Origin: Rotaria socialis
Taxonomy: Eukaryota; Rotifera; Eurotatoria; Philodinida; Philodinidae
Length of the DNA: 64,000 nt
Assembly: GCA_905331475.1 (NCBI GenBank)
Contig: CAJNYU010003131.1
Location: 1-64,000, forward strand
Reading direction: 5' to 3'
A model generated the notes under the pieces. The model was not told the DNA's origin. It did not search any database and saw nothing but the letters and a program-made list of their open reading frames with translations. The position numbers and the translations under genes were made by a program. Within the stretch, counting starts at the first letter, position 1; every line of letters starts with the position of its first letter. Of the stretch, positions 12,146-26,700 are shown in pieces.

Positions 12146-13129
12146 AGTCATTTAGAGAGTCAATGCTAATCGTTAAGCTAAACAGAACTGAAATTTCTCT
12201 TTTTGAAAAACAAGTATATAGAGTAAAAATGATTATCTCTTAAATAATCCGAAGCTTTTGCTTGACAGCACTTGTTAAAAATGGTATCATTTGTAAGAGC
12301 ATAAAATGATGCATCTAGTACAGAGCTTGAGAGACCCACTACAAGTAATTGTGCTAACTGCAGTACAACATACCTCAATATCGTGCTAACTTGATCTATG
12401 TGGATGTTCTTATGAAAATTCTAGGACTTACACTGGCGGAAGTAGTGGATCAAGCAGCGGAGCTTCCCATATTTCAGCTTTAAAACCTTTCGTGTTCATT
12501 ACTATCTCTGTTTCACTAGCAATTATTCAGTTAGCTACATGTGTGCATCGAGCAATCTACTGAGCCGCTGACGTCTATTTGAATTTTGAACTTTACATGA
12601 AGTTCTAAATTGAATCTCTTATAAATTGATAGGGTGTGGGTGTGGGTACCGTTGAGGATTCGGGTGAGGGTGTCGTTGATAGTTTGGCTGTGGATCAGGG
12701 TATGTTGTTGTATTTAAGGCTAATAATTACACCCACACCCACATCCACACCTCAACACGACTTAACAGTCTTTTTATTTAACTAAATAATTAGGTAGCGT
12801 TACCCAAATGTTGAATATTCAATTAAATAATTAAATAACTTTTCATCATAGAACGTGCCAACTGGTTACCAACTTCCTTTACAGACGAAGATGGATCGCA
12901 TCAGATGTTATCTGAGAGCATGAGAGAGAGTCTCTAGAAAACATTTTTATCGTTTTTCACATTTTAATCATACAAGGGGTTATGCTGAAAGCTATTATTT
13001 GCAGAAGAGCACTAATATTAGACAACGTAAGTTAAGCAACTGTTATAATATCATCATTGCTAGGTGAAGCTCTTTAATCTGTTGAACCAAAACATGCATA
13101 TGTTTCTTCAATCCTTCAAGCATCATCTT
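12146..13129. other. Intergenic, with telomere-like tracts
   Basis: No gene is recognised between the inverted repeat and the 3' end of the minus-strand TRPA1-like gene. The notable content is the G-rich/C-rich tract pair at 12631-12753. The rest is AT-rich single-copy-looking DNA, including alternating AATTAAATAATT stretches near 12780-12840. Confidence 0.5.
12631..12753. repeat. Inverted pair of TGTGGG telomere-like tracts
   Basis: The left side reads AGGGTGTGGGTGTGGGTACC, followed by degenerate GGGTGAGGGTG and GGATCAGGG. The right side (12729-12753) reads ACACCCACACCCACATCCAC, the complementary strand of the same unit. The tracts therefore face each other across about 80 bp. TGTGGG is, from memory, the telomeric unit of Adineta vaga. 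Possible origins are interstitial telomere patches from break repair or element ends that attach to telomeres. Confidence 0.5.
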
Positions 13130-16100
13130 CTAATATTCTAATAGTTTATCAGTGTTCACTGCTAGATCATCATCATTATCATCATGAGCTGAAACAGAGC
13201 ATCGATTCGTCAGCCATTGTTCAAATCGTTCGTACCACTTCTTTTTGTCTAAATTTTGATAACTATATGCGATAGCATCATTTACATTACCGCGCCGAAG
13301 AATCCAAATAATTCGGTAACGAAAAATCTCACATACGACAACAAGTTCAAAAAATAATCTGGTGCGATTATCTGACGCTTGTTTCATCAACGGTGGAATT
13401 TCACCAACAGCCAAACCTATGCAAAAAGACACACGTTTAATACCTTAAAAGTTCGTTAGTGGTATCTAACAGAGCACAAAGCGTCTGTAAATATACGCAT
13501 ATAAGATGAACTCTTCCTCCCTCTCTTCTACGCATCTTACCAATGAGAAGATTTGTCACGAACACGGTCATTATGAGAGTAAATAGGATGTAAACCAGGA
13601 ATGACACGTTATAATATGCTTTCGTGTTTTCATTGTACATGCGATCGTCAAAGTCTAATTCTCCGGATATCATGAGTGCTAATTTGTCAATAAAAAATGA
13701 TAAGAAATGTATTTAAGTTGCAGAACATAATTTTAGCACACCTGTTTTGATATAAGAATAACCTGCACTTTGAAATGGCTCGAAGTTTTGAAAGAGCATA
13801 TAAAACGTTGATGCAAATCCGCTAATCAGGATGAGAAGTATGATTGAAAATCGCATAAACTTCTTGATAATAACCAAAAGCATTGTAACATAGAGGCCTA
13901 GTACTGGTATAAACTGGATGTAGCCAAGCAAAGTTAACCAACTGAGAAGTAAAGCAAATGCTCCATATTCCCATTGAAGTGGGCAGCGGAAAGTGAGATC
14001 TGTCTGATAGCTGCGATCGTGTACAAAAATGAAGCTCAGTAAAAGTGCAATAGTTTCCAACCAATATCTGAACGTTTTAAAGAAACTAATTTGCAAGATT
14101 TCTATGATGTTAAACATATTCTTGAATATAAGTGACCAAATAACAATGTACATTGTGTATTTCAAAATATAGTCAAACGTTGTTTTCATACCGCCAAGAC
14201 TTGGTGATGCTGTCAGAAGTGCTTGCGAAACATTGTAACACAATGAATCTTCGAAATCAATATTTGTAAGATTATAATAGGCTCCTGGATGGTTGTTGCG
14301 TAGTACGATCGTAGTAAACAATGCGAGATAAATCATATATAGCAAGAGAATCAGGACATAGAGAAAAATACCGAATGTTTTAAACTTTAAGTTCACGAGA
14401 TAATTACTAAGGGGATGTGACATTAGATCATGAGTTTCATACTGCTCCATGAGAAATAGTGGATGATTCATTACCAAATCAACCGTATTGGAAGTGTACA
14501 CTTCGCTTTGTGTTACATCTTCTGATGAGTATGAATAGAAGAAAAATTATATTATTAATCTAGGCATCAGTAAAAAAATTTAAATGATATACCTCCCTTC
14601 CACTTGTTCACCGTAAACTGATCTTCCAGAAATTCATACACAAAAATGTTCTTGCTTACATTTGTTCCTTTGATGCCCACTCTCATTGAACATTTGTCAA
14701 GCACGAGCAAAGCCATGTTGGGCATTTTACGAATGAGTTTTCTCATCGGCGTGTCTACTTTACAATGGCGAGCAAGCAAAGAATACCAGTGGCGTTTATT
14801 TTTACGAATTTGTGAATTGCGCATTAAATCGAAACAGTTGTCGTTTTCAATCAAATATCGAACAACTTCTTCATTGTTTGCTTCGATCGCTACTTCAAGA
14901 CAATTGTGACCGTCTACATTCCTTGCTAATAGATCACAGTCGAATTCTATCAACTGTTTGGCAAGTTTACTCGAACCATATTCGCATGCAATATGCAATG
15001 GTGTTTCTCGTCGAATAGTCAACGCATTGATATTGATCAAACCACGTTTAATAAGATTTTCAATACATTGAGGTCGTTCTTCGTCGTTCGCATTCCTACT
15101 ACATCGTGCTGCATGGTGCAATGGTGTCCATTCGTTCATATCACAAACATGTGAATCAGCCCAATGGTCGAGGAGTGCATTAATAATACCAACATGACCT
15201 ATAGGAAAATGAATTGTGTTTCTATATCTGAATAGACGATGCATATGTATTCAGGCTGACATTTGAAACAAGCTGAAAAAAGATACGAAGGAAAGGAAAA
15301 TTTTCAATATATTTTTAGTGAAACAGCTGTTCAACACATAATTTTTCTTGCAACATCCATTTAGGCTTTAGTAGGATCTTCTCATGGTCCCTGACAAGAC
15401 TATACCAGATTTCTGTAGACTCGATCATAATTTGACAACAATCATTGACAATATGTAATCGACTAACTTAGGAACTTTATTCAATTTTGCTATGGCTGCC
15501 ATACAAAACTTGATATTACTACAAATAATGTCTTCTATATTAAAAACCGTGTGCATGAGTAGCAAAGAAAATACAGCGAAGATACGATTGGAATGCGACA
15601 AAATCTTTCCCTGACTGTGCTCGTAACAGTTGTGTAAAAAATGAAAGAACGATATGTTTAGTATTTTAAGAATATCTCATTCAGCTATTATTATGAATTG
15701 TGGAGATTAGATTCTAATGAACCCCATTGAACTCTTTTCAGGGCCTGTATCAAACTCTTCTTATACTAAACGAAACAGAAATATGAACTCCGTTATATGC
15801 AACGCTCATTAAAAAACCAAGCTACCAAAAACATTTTGCTAATAATACTTTCAATTTTTGAAAATAATCTGATATCTTTATTAGCTGACTTGAAGAAATA
15901 AAATTTAACTCAATCGCTAGTATTATATCGAAGTAACCCGATTCATTTAAATCCAAACAAGAGCGAGTATTGAAATTTTGAAAATAATACATATAAATTT
16001 AATTCTTGCATAAATAAAACTTAAAATTGCTTAAATTAAATCATTCTATATATTCATGTCATTTTCCGTGATTAATACTTCTAGAACGGAATATATCGCT

Positions 16101-18698
16101 GAAAGATCATGCCAGATGCAAGTGCCCCACTTCCCTATCTGAGTGGATAGAGATTGGATAACACACTTTTCATTCAAGACAACAACGAAGTTGAAATATT
16201 TTCTTACCTTTTGCAGCAGCCATATGCAAACTTGTGCGTTGTTGGTCATCAAACACATTAACCACCGAAGAATCAGCATATTTGAGCATTTCATTTATGA
16301 TATCGAAATTTCCCGCTTGAATAGCCACGTGTAGAGGTGTTAGTTTGGATTTATTCTTTTTTGTCAATATTGCGTGAGCTTGTCTACTTGTTGATCCATA
16401 ACGAGAAGTAGCGTTAATACACCTGACAGTTGATGCTTCTGGTGGCATTCGTCTATCAGTATCACGTTTGATCATTGTTAAAAGGTTTCGTGAATCAGAA
16501 CAAGTCGTCACTGGCGAATTGTGATTGGTTATATAGTCTAGCAATAACTGTGTCATGTACACATTGCCAACCTGAGCACATGTATGTAGAGGTGTATCAC
16601 CCACTACATCGGTGGCAACTGCTAATGTAGTGGACATGAAACGAGAATCAATTAGTGATTTGGTGATTTCTTTGTTGTGAACTTTTGTACAAATATGTAA
16701 TACTGTGCGAAACGAGATATTACTAACTAATTCAAATGCTTCTTGTGTAAAATATTTATTGTTAAGAAGCTCTTTGATGCATTGAAGTTGGCGATGTTGA
16801 ACAGCAACCATCAATGGACTCAAACCAGTCTTCTTGTCTCTATACATGATACTATTTGGATTGATCAGATGAGAAATCATTTTATGGCCATGTAATTGGC
16901 GGCAAGCACAAGAAAGTAAACTATGATCACCATTGATTACTTCTTCATATTGTAGTTTCAGAAAGGATAATACTTCATATTCAGGGCTATAAGTAGAGAC
17001 TTCATCTAGAGTAACTATATCTTTCGTATTTTCAACATATCGGATGTGTCCAAGGTCAAAAAAATGTTTGATAACGTCGGGACCATTGTACTCAATAGCG
17101 ATGTCAATAGGTTTCTTCTTGTCGTATGTTTCATGGTTGAACAAATGTGGAAAACTCAAGAACAAACCTATCATATTGTCATTTTGAAGAAACCGGCAAG
17201 CATAATGGAGTGGAATGTTGCCATAAACATCGGGAATCTGAAAAGCGTTCAACATGCTCAAGATACAGTTAGGTAGTATTATTTAGAATAGAATTGCTTG
17301 TCGGCAATACGAAACATAAAGTAAGCTCAACAAAAAAACTTACATCAAGGTTTGCACCATATTCGATCAGGTACTTGGCATTCCCTATGCATTTGTAGAT
17401 GACAGCAAAATGCAACGGTGTTCGCCCTTGAGTATCTTGAATGTTTATCTGGATTGTCGGCTGATTTAACAAATATTCCAAAATTGAGGACTAGTCGAAA
17501 AAGAATAACACTCATTTCTAACCATAAGTGTAAAAAAGATACTTTAGTTATCGTCACTTACAGGATGATCAGGATACTTGATATTAACCAAGCGAGCAGC
17601 GATATGAAGTGATGTTTCGCCATTCCAACTGATCAAATTGACATCTTGAGGAAATGGCATGAAGTAAAAAGCTGTCGGAGAGATGCTTACAGTTACAGTA
17701 CTATCATATGAGACTAGAGAGTGTGCGAGGTCGGGGTCAACTGTAAACAGTTTGATCACAAAAAATAGCGAAACAGCGTAGGAAAATCGAATTTTGTTTT
17801 CAAAAGTGTTCTTTATTTCGAAATCATGAGACCAAGATCGGGGCGAGGGCTGAAAATCTACACATCTTCGAGACAAGAACGAAAATCCGGCCTAGAAAAG
17901 CGCTTTGCAGATTTCTATATAAGGTAGATCCGAATATGAATACAGTTGTTCTACGATATACTTGAGGATTAAATAAGAAGTTTTTCACCAAATGAAACAA
18001 AGTGAAATATTCTTACTGCAACCGAAATCATTGATGAGACATCTGCAGAAAGGAACGTTGTTGAAAAGAGCACCATAGTGTAGTATCGTATACTCATCCG
18101 GCACGTTGAGTGTCTGTAACATTTTTGTGATTTGTGATTTGTTGTAGGAATGATGTTTTCTAATAAAGTTAATGAGATGCTTTATCTCTTTTTCAGTATA
18201 ACCACGAGATGCTTCCAGTTTTTGAATGATTTCGTCGAGATCTTCTCTACAATAGTCACTAGCCACTCCGCTTTCTCTCAGTCTGTCTATAAACTCTTTC
18301 CTGTTGTAGGTATTTTTCTGAAGATCCTTGAATATATTGCGTATTTGAGGAGAGACATGTGGAATTGGGTTGCATGCGATCTAAACATTGGCAGATACAT
18401 GTTGAGTATTCTACCAAGAATAATATAAGTAGATACTCGCTTACCTCTTTGAGCACAGCAACAAAATTATGGTGGGTCGTTTCCTCTATTTGCTCTTCAA
18501 GTTCGCCTATTTGTCCGACGAGCTCAACCATTGGAAGAGCTATACTATCACCTTGTGAAGCGTTGACAACCGAGTGCATTCCTATTGCCAAGAAAATATT
18601 TAAGCGACAAGGTTTAATACTACTAAACATCTCGGACGCTGCAAACTTTCTGTTATGAATTTTGAGTATCACACGGAACAGAGCATTCAATTTGACCG
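13130..18698 (-). CDS. TRPA1: TRPA1-like ankyrin-repeat cation channel (5' end not found)
   Basis: Nine exons in transcript order: 18698-18444, 18317-18017, 17644-17562, 17490-17344, 17237-16208, 15198-14593, 14521-13742, 13678-13541 and 13416-13130 (TAG). All phases match, giving about 1,200 residues, a normal TRPA1 length. At least nine ankyrin repeats precede the channel; PLHYACR, PLHTCAQVGN, PLHVAIQAGN, SLHMAAAKGH and PLHIACEYGS are typical. Six membrane segments follow. S4-S5 reads YGAFALLLSW to RFSIILLILISGFA. The pore loop is ALMISGELDFDD, and S6 ends NLLIGLAVGEI, close to the animal TRPA1 sequence. TRPA1 is a plasma-membrane cation channel gated by electrophiles or temperature. The first exon shown begins at an acceptor in phase, without an ATG, so at least one upstream exon is missing. 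The 1-kb intron at 15199-16207 is unusually long for this gene. Confidence 0.88.
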
Positions 18699-21274
18699 CT
18701 GAAATTGAAAATTACTCAGTGTTATGTTAAAAATAAAAACTTTATCAGTGTCAACTTTTTTCCCTTTTGGTAGAAATTATGTATTACTGTGAATTCTCTA
18801 TCGAACCTCGTATTTTTTTTCATTTTATCCAGCGCAACTTATCAAATGCAGATAATCCAAATTTCATTCTATATAGTCGTTAATATATTCTAAGAAACTT
18901 GAAATGGCTTATAAAGTTTCGTCATGAACGAAGCACATAGATAATAAATACAACAGAAAGTAAAAAGGCATTTTTCGATTGTGAAGCTGATTACAACCAG
19001 ATTAATAAAATTATTATGATCTTTTAAATATTTTTTGTAGAGCTTATTGACCTACATTTAATCATACAAAATACAAGTGCTAAAAAGAATGTCATCATAA
19101 TCCAAATATCCTATACACCGTCTGACATGCTCCACAAAAGCACTCATACGAACGCTCTGAAGAGGGGATGTTATGCCAGCATGAAACGAACATAGTTTTT
19201 ATTCTCACAACGAATTATTATTTTGGCTGCACTCAAGTAAGAACATAAGTAGCATCATAGCAAATGCCGTAGTGTGATTTTACTATTGCCTGAAAGATAA
19301 AAATTTATCTATCTTCAGGCTAGCTCATCTGATTTATCTCAAAATGTTACTAGAAATACAGTTTTAGCTAAATTTTCTACTGGAACGATGGAAACCTGAA
19401 AATAATGCGTTCAACACTGAAATTGAAGAGTAGAATAAAAGACCATTCAAAAATTCCTACCCGACTTAAAATAGAAATATTTGAGCTACAATTGAATTCA
19501 CAGTAAAAATTAGCCCACATCAATAGGAACAAAATGTTTCCACTGAGAAAATTTCAGTTTCAGCGGTTCAATTGAATGCATTCCCCGGCGAGTATCCAAA
19601 GTCCATACGAAGAGCTTTCTCGCAGATAGGATCTATCAAATGTGTATGCGTGTTCCGCACAGCCTCTTTTAAGATATTCTCACCGCGCAGTTTTGTCTAG
19701 TATATTTAAAAATGATCCTTGGTAGATGCTTAGTTGTGCATACAACGAATATTTAGTTGGTAAGATCATCTTACAAATCATGCAGACTCAATATAAGAAA
19801 GAATGATTTAAATAAAAAGTGAGTGTATCAGTTACATTTGCATACTATTCTGTTGTTGTCAACAGATTCGAGAGTTTGGTTTCGTTATTTGTCAGCTCTT
19901 GATCTGAAGTCGTTCTTTTGCATAGGTATTTTATTTTATGAATCGCAATTTATTCCATGCATTCGAAAAGTCGATCTCTTCGATTTTTACAATCAACATC
20001 ACTCAAAAAATAACCCGTTCCTTTGCGAAGACTTCCAGACGCACCGAAACTGCATCGTAAACAACATGATGCAGCATTATTTCTTTTGTAGAAAAGTGAT
20101 GATCATAATTTGATAAATGAGAAAGTAGCAAAACTTCTTTCAAGAAAATGTGTTTATTTTGGATGAATATCAAGATTCTACGAGAAACTAGTTTTCTTTT
20201 TTTATGGTTATTCTCGACACGATAGTAGGGATATTTAGTTCTTTATACAAGAAATGTACGTCTCACAAGTATCGTTGACGCCGAGAACCGCTTGGCTTGT
20301 GTATTGAAAGATCGAAATTCACTAAATGCACGCGCACTCACTAACAAAATTGTGGTCAGATGCAGTGGCCCTTGCAATTCTTTTGCTAAACAGAGACTAA
20401 TCGATTGTACCGAACTAGAAAAGACAAAACACTAGTCATTGCGGCAACACCGAATGTATTACACCTACATCCTTGTCTTATGAGCAGCATCAAATAAAAA
20501 TGAGTAAAATACTTTTTCTATTCAAACGAAAAGAAGACAATCACTCGTAGTTCTTCTTAAATATTATCTAATATTAAAACAAGAAATGAACATCAATTTT
20601 ATCAAATAATGTTCATATCATACATTAATTTTAGTCTTTGATGTTTGAGAAAAACACATCTTGTTGAATACGTTTGTCGTGCAAATCAGCCAATACGATT
20701 CAAATATGCGCAGATGTTTCGCCCTACTTCTTTCAATACCAAGAAAATTTTACTATGTGTGATCAAGATCGTGATATACATGTACGTGTAGTCAAAAGTA
20801 AACAATAAAGTGAACACATTCATGACTTTGATCGTTATATAGCAGTTCATATAAGTTTGAAGAAAGACTATTTTCTTGAGATTTTATTAGTCTTCAAAAA
20901 ATTCTGAAATACTAAAAGAATAGGATATTTTTCTGTTTATCTAAACCATCAAGACATATGTGGCTAAATAATTAAACCGAATTTTCACTAACTACTCAAT
21001 ATTTATTTCATTAATAACTAACAATAAAAAAACAAGATAAGTTTACAAAGCATTGAGCGCTACTTATTAGACAGTGTAAGACTACTAATAAGCTTGTTCA
21101 ATTGCCAATGATTGTAAAAGAAAATTGTATCGTTGAGGATTCGCTGTATAAACAACTTTGGAAAAACAACTAATTGAACAATTAATCTAGTTATAAATTT
21201 ATATTTATATTTTTTTATTCACCAATATTGATGGCGTCACTTTATGATTGTAAGCAACAAGTACACACAAATAG
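18699..21274. other. Intergenic / upstream of the TRPA1-like gene
   Basis: About 2.6 kb without a supported gene. It should contain the missing first exon(s) and promoter of the minus-strand TRPA1-like gene. I could not choose a start exon: no ATG-bearing open segment with a convincing donor in the required phase stood out. No RNA gene or repeat family was recognised. Confidence 0.5.
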
Positions 21275-23718
21275 TTAAACGTTTTGTTGTTTTTCATCCT
21301 TAGACGATAAATCTTTTCCCGGATAGAGATCATCACAAACGATCTCCACTTTATTGTCACTTTGCTTTTTTGGTTGTAGACAAGGTACGGCAAATAGTAT
21401 GATACCACTGAGCACAGTCAAACCACCAAAAATAAAATAAGGCCAGAAAAAAGGTCGAGTAAAGTGAGCGAATGCTTCTCTCATAGCCCCTAGTAATATT
21501 TCATTTTAAAATAAATACATACAAGTGACCGAAAATTAATAATTATAAACACTTACCAACAATTGGTGTTCCAATAGCGGTTGCAATACCGACAAAAAGC
21601 AAAAGAACACCGAATCCATCCGATAGCTTATCAATGCCGACTATATCGACAAGAACGACTGCTGTTAAAGTAACGTAACCACCCGAAAAGAAACCAAAAC
21701 AGGATGCATAACCGATATGATGAAGAACAGAAGAGCCACAGAATGGAGCTGCGATTATAGCCAAACCAGAAACAGTCAATGTTATAATGAATAATAAAAG
21801 TCGATTTATCTATGAAACGAAAATAATTTTGTTGCATATAGATTTTCAAATGGCAACAATTTTCTTACCGACTTTCGATCACCTAAGAAACCAAAGGCAA
21901 AACGACCGAGAATGTTCGACACACCCAATACCACAAGAATATGGGATCGTTGGTCCTTGATAACGTTTGCGTCATTGGCAAGATCCTCAGCAAAGTTGTA
22001 CACGACATTGAAACCGAGACTTGCCAAGAAATTCGATAGAGTAAATAATGCAAATGCAGCATTTTTGAGTAGGTTGAGATCGATTTGTTCGGCTATTTGA
22101 TACAAGAAAGATTTGCTCGGGGATTTTTCAATAGTTGCAACTACGAACATCGGTTCGACTATATCCCATGAGAACAATATCAATAAATGTAGATCAATAA
22201 ATTCTATGAACAAGTTTACCTTCAACAGCATTATTTTTCGGTGATTCTGCTTTATTCTGCGAAAATGAAATTGATTGGAGTTGTTTTTGTTTTGCTTCTT
22301 TACGTAATTTTCGCTCCGCTCGTCGTTGTTCGCTCGGTTCTTGTGGCAGCGGGCGCTAAATAAAGAATTTCACTATTATCAATCTGAAAGATTTTTTTTT
22401 ATCTATGAAACTATGTCTAATCGTATGAAAATTTCAGATTGATATCCGTTACACATATGATTTTTGTCACTTTTGGTAGTTACGTTTTGCAACGAAAGAA
22501 AAAATAATTACCATCAATAAACCAGCTAGAATGCTCAGCAAAATCAAGCCGGCTTCGAGAACCAATGCATTTCTATAGCTAAGCCAATGATGTATATTGA
22601 CGATTCCATCCATGATATGCGAAAATACAGATGTAGCTACACCAGAACCACATACAGCAATGCCCATAGCAAATGTACGCTTTTTTTCAAAATACAATCC
22701 AACAGAGACAATGGCTGGTAAATACATTAATGCAAAGCCAAGACCTGAAAACCAAAACAAAAATGATTAACTTATATCTTCAGTCAACAGATAAAATTTA
22801 AGCGAATTTATTTTCTTTCACATTCATGCATTGAGACCTGATACAATTACTGATATCACTAGCATGAGAAATTGACTACAGCATTTATTATACGATTATT
22901 GAACTTTTTAAACAAAAATCGAAAACCAATTAGTGAAAGCGCACATGTCTATTATACACTTTTCATTGTTTCATTACATGACAGACTTTCAATTTTGAGA
23001 ATAAATTTTTTTTCGGAACTGACAGGATGTGAAAATCGCCTGATTCGTATAGGCAAAGCATTACAAAGTACTTGAAGCAACTATTATTTTATGATAAGAA
23101 AATCTATATAGAAAGACAAAATCCTCGCCATCGTACTTTCTTGTATCACCATTTGAATCAGGTTTGTGTGTCTCAATGAATAAATTCATTTAGAATTTAA
23201 TCTTCAACTTGATCAAATATCGATTCTATCTACAAAAGAACACGTACCTCCCATGACACCAATCGTAATATAGTAAAACCATACATTGGCCCATAGTCGA
23301 CTGAGAAGAAAACCGAACGAAGCTAAGCAACTACCTCCTATAGCTACTGCACGGCATCCATACATATTAGTAAGAACGGTTGCGATCGGTCCTAAAACAA
23401 AATAAAAGCATAGCTATGAAAAAGCGATGTTCAATCTAAAATAATAATAGTTCACCTGCGCCAAGAGTAACAGCTGGCAAAATACCGAAAATAGTTGATA
23501 CCGAAGCTCGGCCGAGTAAAAGCTGACTTCGCATGGGCTCCAAGTATACTAGACCCATCGAATACGTTATTCTATATATTTTTTAATATATAAAGTTAGA
23601 AAAACGATGAGAAAAACATCACTTACCCGTCCATAATGAAATGAATCGAGAATGATGCTAAGACAATCATCCATCCCCATCCACCATCAGGTACGATTTT
23701 ATTATTGATTTGTTCCAT
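21275..23718 (-). CDS. SLC16 (monocarboxylate transporter family) MFS transporter
   Basis: Eight exons in transcript order: 23718-23627, 23571-23456, 23391-23248, 22744-22512, 22355-22220, 22158-21869, 21809-21557 and 21489-21275 (TAA). All phases match, giving about 490 residues, normal for the family. The N terminus carries the SLC16 signature PDGGWGWMIVLASF at the start of TM1. The second family signature lies in exon 2 (ITYSMGLVYLE). Twelve hydrophobic segments are expected; GLGFALMYLPAIVSVGLYF and GGYVTLTAVVLVDIVG are clear. The large cytosolic loop after TM6 is in exon 5 and rich in Arg, Lys and Gln. The C tail is hydrophilic (KKQSDNKVEIVCDD). SLC16 proteins move lactate, pyruvate or other small acids, amino acids or hormones across the plasma membrane. 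The substrate cannot be told from sequence. The start ATG is two dozen bases before the signature, as in relatives. Confidence 0.92.
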
Positions 23719-26700
23719 ATTTGTTTTCGTTTATTATCGTCTAAAATTGCAACATCAGCCACACATTTTTATATAACAAAATAATAACTATGCTTTCGAA
23801 TGAGGAATTATCCTATTGTGAACAATATGTACACCCTTGTAGCGAAAAGTGCTGACCTCTTTTCCACTCGAGTCTTTTCTCTTATTTTATCAGAGAAAAT
23901 ATGCGCCCACGATTATTCTCTATTCTAAGAATAGTACCAGCAGGGGCGTAGAAGAAAGAGAACGTCAATGAGTACACCATATCTGAGAAAAGAAAAACAA
24001 CATCATAAATGTTTTAAAAAGATTAATACATTCTCACATATTCGATTTCTTTGCTTTTACCAAGTTACTACGCGAAAATAAACAAAATACCATAATTTTA
24101 AAATTAAAATAATATCTTTTCTACGCATAACTAACTATGAAAGTTAGCGATTTTCAAAAATTGCGTATGATTAGAAAATAGCTCAATAAATTCTACGTCG
24201 AGCAAAGCAGAAACAAAATTTTACAATAATTATTTACGATTGAAAAATACGTTTAAATTTTCTTCTGCACAAGTAAAAGAAGAAATATTAAAAAAAACAT
24301 TAATCCAACTGAATCTACAACAATATTCAAATCTAAACTTCAGAGTTCACTCTGTGAACTAAAACCAAAACAACATTATTTCACTAATTTCAGCAAAGCA
24401 TTTTACAATAAAAACGATCCACAAAAGATATGATGTCTTTTATATTTGAGGGTGAAAAACAAGAGAGAACGAATATAACAAAACTAAACCGTATGTGATG
24501 TGAGATGGCGAACACGCCGTCATAAAATACGACTAGTAGGCTCAAGGAGAAGAAAAGGGTGTTCGCACATTCCTTTTATATATCAACGATATGAAGAATG
24601 ATGAAATGCTATACCAAGAAAGCAACGAAGTGTGACGAAATGCACTGCGTAGAACAGGAAAAAAAGATGATGAAATGTTCGATAGTACACGTTGTCATCT
24701 GAGAGAATATCTCGATCGAACAGAAAAGAATTTTGCATACAGATGACTGCTATCAAAAATAGCAGATGACAAAATGGTTTCTTATGTATACTTACTTCTT
24801 GTCTCAAAGAATGACGAACTCACACAATTGGGAAAAGTTATATTTTAAATATTTAAGTTTAATTTAACCATTAAAACTACATGGCCTTATTTTCTCTGCT
24901 TTCAAACACTTGTAAATTCAAAAATTCTTGCATATGACAATCTTTAACCTTTTAAATTTCAATCCGACATGTCATCTACGAGATGATAGGGAGAACGAAA
25001 ACGAGATATTTTGCGTTCGGTCGTCTTATAGGTTGAAGCAAAAGAATACTTTCTTATGACTATGAATAGCTAATGTACTCAAGAGTTCGAACACAGATAG
25101 TTTGTGTTTGTGATCACTAAGCGAAAGAAAGGAACATGTGAACTGACTTTTTTCGTGGTCAAGCAGAACGAAAGAGAATGTAACAATTGAAAGGATTATT
25201 ATAATTCACCATAGTCATATTGACCCACTGTACTAAGAAGAATTCAATAATATCGGATATGATTTTAATTTATTTAAAACAAATGTCTTGTCTCTCTCAT
25301 GAACCTGAGGCAATGTCCTTGCGATTCACTCTGTTGGTTAGGTTTGAATATATCACAGTTGATATGAAAATTTCAATGACGATTGAAATGCGCGAAAAAA
25401 TAGAAATAGAGAATTTACCAAGAAAAAAAATTGCAAACAAAAATAAATCTTTACAAAACAGACGAAGTGATTTATTCATTTAAATTCTGTAAATAAATAA
25501 ATGTGGAAACTTCGGATTTCATCCGAGAGTTATGTGTACTGCAAAAAGTGCATGGGACATATGAGTCATTCTAGAATGTCTGAACACCAAAATTATCATG
25601 AGAAACTAGGCAATTTGATTTCTGGATGCAGTTTTTGTGCATTTTGAAACGTTTTTCAGGCGATGTTTCGTTAGAAAGCTACGATTTAGTTCGAAACTAA
25701 TATCAGATTCGGAATTAGCGTTAAAATCTGAGTCGATTTACATATGTTATGGATAATTCTGAGAAAAAAAGTTTTTCTTGAAAAATCCCTGTATCCCTCC
25801 TCAGGGATGGTCTGATCAAAAATGACAATTTTTTGATAACTCAGCCATTTTTTGACGGATCCTTCTCATCTTCGAAATCGACCTAGATATTGATGAGACA
25901 ATTCTGTGCACAAAATTTCAGCTCAATCGAATGTAATTGTGAAGAGTTATCGAATAAACGGCCGGACACACTGACCGATTCTATAGTGTACTCTTTTTTT
26001 TTTGAGTACACAAAAAGAATAGTAATGAACCATATACTATCAATAACAATTTTTTCTTTCAAAGTCATTTGTTCCCACGATAATCTTTCATGGTTTATTG
26101 CAAGAAGGTAGCAGCGAGTGAATTCCGTTCCATTGAATAAAATTTCCGATATTTAGGATACGCAACATACATTTCCGATGCTAATGATGCGACTAGATAC
26201 AATAGAGAAAATGATTGTGAGTTCTGTGAGCTATATCTTTAATGGAACTACTCATACCTTTAAATTTCGGTTTCTTTTTATTTTGAACATTTGTTCTTAG
26301 AAGCAGAAATTGTACTACAAAAGCAAAGTTTGACAATTCATAATTGAGATAAAACACACTGATAGTGGTATGCAATGTTTTTAAAAGACGAAAAATAGGC
26401 ATGTCTATCACCGAGTTATTTAAAAAATGGAGCAGATACTTTGATGTAGCAATCAAAATAAAATTGAATAAGTATCATGTTTATCAGCGTTTCATGTAGA
26501 ACAGAGATGGACAAGTCAGATGTTTTCAGCTCCTACCTTCAAAACTCAAACCCTAATGTTTGTTTTTGACATTACAAAATATGACAAACTACATTCGTCA
26601 ATTTTAAATATCTGAATTTTGGTTCATCTTCAATTTTCTATGAACGATTGCCATGTGTCGTTTCACCTTCAACTATAATTTCGTCAAATATCTGAGAATT

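Noticed and set aside
18615..18661. A 47-bp intron within TRPA1 exon 18444-18698
   Set aside because: The GTTTAG donor is weak, the length is not a multiple of three and removing it breaks the frame that continues into the ankyrin repeats.
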